Below are positions 6,897-7,097 of a DNA stretch of 7,097 bases, in pieces. This DNA comes from Bacteroidales bacterium. Lineage in GTDB: Bacteria > Bacteroidota > Bacteroidia > Bacteroidales > UBA3663. The stretch lies in NCBI GenBank assembly GCA_017632695.1, contig JAGBQS010000145.1:1-7097 (forward strand), in the 5' to 3' direction. Each line of letters opens with the position of its first letter. The first letter of the stretch is position 1. The notes under the pieces were generated by a model, which saw only the letters and a program-made list of their open reading frames with translations, searched no databases and was not told where the DNA came from. The translations under genes and the position numbers were made by a program.

Positions 6897-7097
6897 TCAG
6901 AGCACACGCCTGACGGCTTTGTGCCAGCCGTCCACCAGTTGCTGAACGGTTGCTGCAGCAGCCTGCGGCCGGCGTGTCCAGCGGGAACGGCGCAGGCTTG
7001 CCACTTCGTCGAACGAAGCGTACACACCCCGTGCCAGTACGTTCATGACAACGGCTCCGAGGGCGCTGGCCTCTTCTACATCCGAGCAGTTGACGGG
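6897..7097 (-). CDS. FGGY-family carbohydrate kinase, C-terminal fragment
   Basis: The frame is open from the window edge (7097) to a TGA at 6899-6897, giving the last 66 residues. The stretch CSDVEEASALGAVVMNVLA is the C-terminal EASALGA motif of FGGY kinases (xylulokinase, rhamnulokinase, fuculokinase and relatives), part of the ATP-binding half. It is followed by GVYASFDEVASL and a basic, Arg-rich tail (RRSRWTRRPQ). FGGY kinases phosphorylate ketoses or polyols in the cytoplasm. Its place directly before an isomerase gene points to an isomerase-kinase pair of the RhaA/RhaB or FucI/FucK kind. The specificity region lies outside the window, so the sugar is unknown. Confidence 0.85.
   Translation of the reverse strand, partial: PVNCSDVEEASALGAVVMNVLARGVYASFDEVASLRRSRWTRRPQAAAATVQQLVDGWHKAVRRVL

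Noticed and set aside
1..7097. SusC/SusD genes, insertion sequences, CRISPR arrays, tRNA or rRNA genes
   Set aside because: No sequence resembling any of these was seen on either strand; the five minus-strand genes account for nearly all of the window.

Overview
The window reads as a stretch of a Bacteroidales (Bacteroides/Alistipes-like) chromosome carrying part of a carbohydrate-utilisation operon. All five supported genes are on the minus strand, so the operon reads from right to left. The assignment rests on the hydrolase families, a TPR lipoprotein of a style common in gut Bacteroidota, and starts that lack Shine-Dalgarno sequences and follow A/T-rich leaders. No SusC/SusD pair is in the window, so calling it a full polysaccharide utilisation locus would go beyond the evidence.

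Layout in transcription order: (1) 7097-6897, the last 66 residues of an FGGY-type sugar kinase, cut by the window edge; (2) 6841-5411, an L-fucose/L-arabinose isomerase-family protein; (3) 5402-3285, a GH78-like (alpha-L-rhamnosidase-type) hydrolase without a signal peptide; (4) 3288-1189, a GH127-like (DUF1680, beta-L-arabinofuranosidase-type) hydrolase with a signal peptide; (5) 1155-1, the N-terminal 385 residues of a TPR lipoprotein that reaches a transmembrane segment at the window edge. Genes 2 and 3 are 8 bases apart, genes 3 and 4 overlap by 4 bases (ATGA), genes 4 and 5 are 33 bases apart, and genes 1 and 2 are 55 bases apart. No terminator or recognisable Bacteroides promoter was seen in these gaps.

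Inferred working model: a glycan fragment carrying L-rhamnose-, L-arabinofuranose- or related terminal sugars is trimmed by the exported GH127-like enzyme and the probably cytoplasmic GH78-like enzyme. The freed aldose is then isomerised to a ketose and phosphorylated by the kinase. The sugar itself cannot be named from sequence. The isomerase is not RhaA or AraA, and both hydrolases differ from characterised relatives at the residue aligned with the catalytic acid (Gln365 in the GH127-like protein, Asp312 in the GH78-like protein). These two differences are the best leads to something undescribed.

A clear composition break lies near 1160-1190. The four catabolic genes are GC-rich and, over long runs, avoid TTA, CTA and TCA codons, which produces long but spurious open frames on the plus strand. 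The TPR gene is AT-rich and uses those codons freely.
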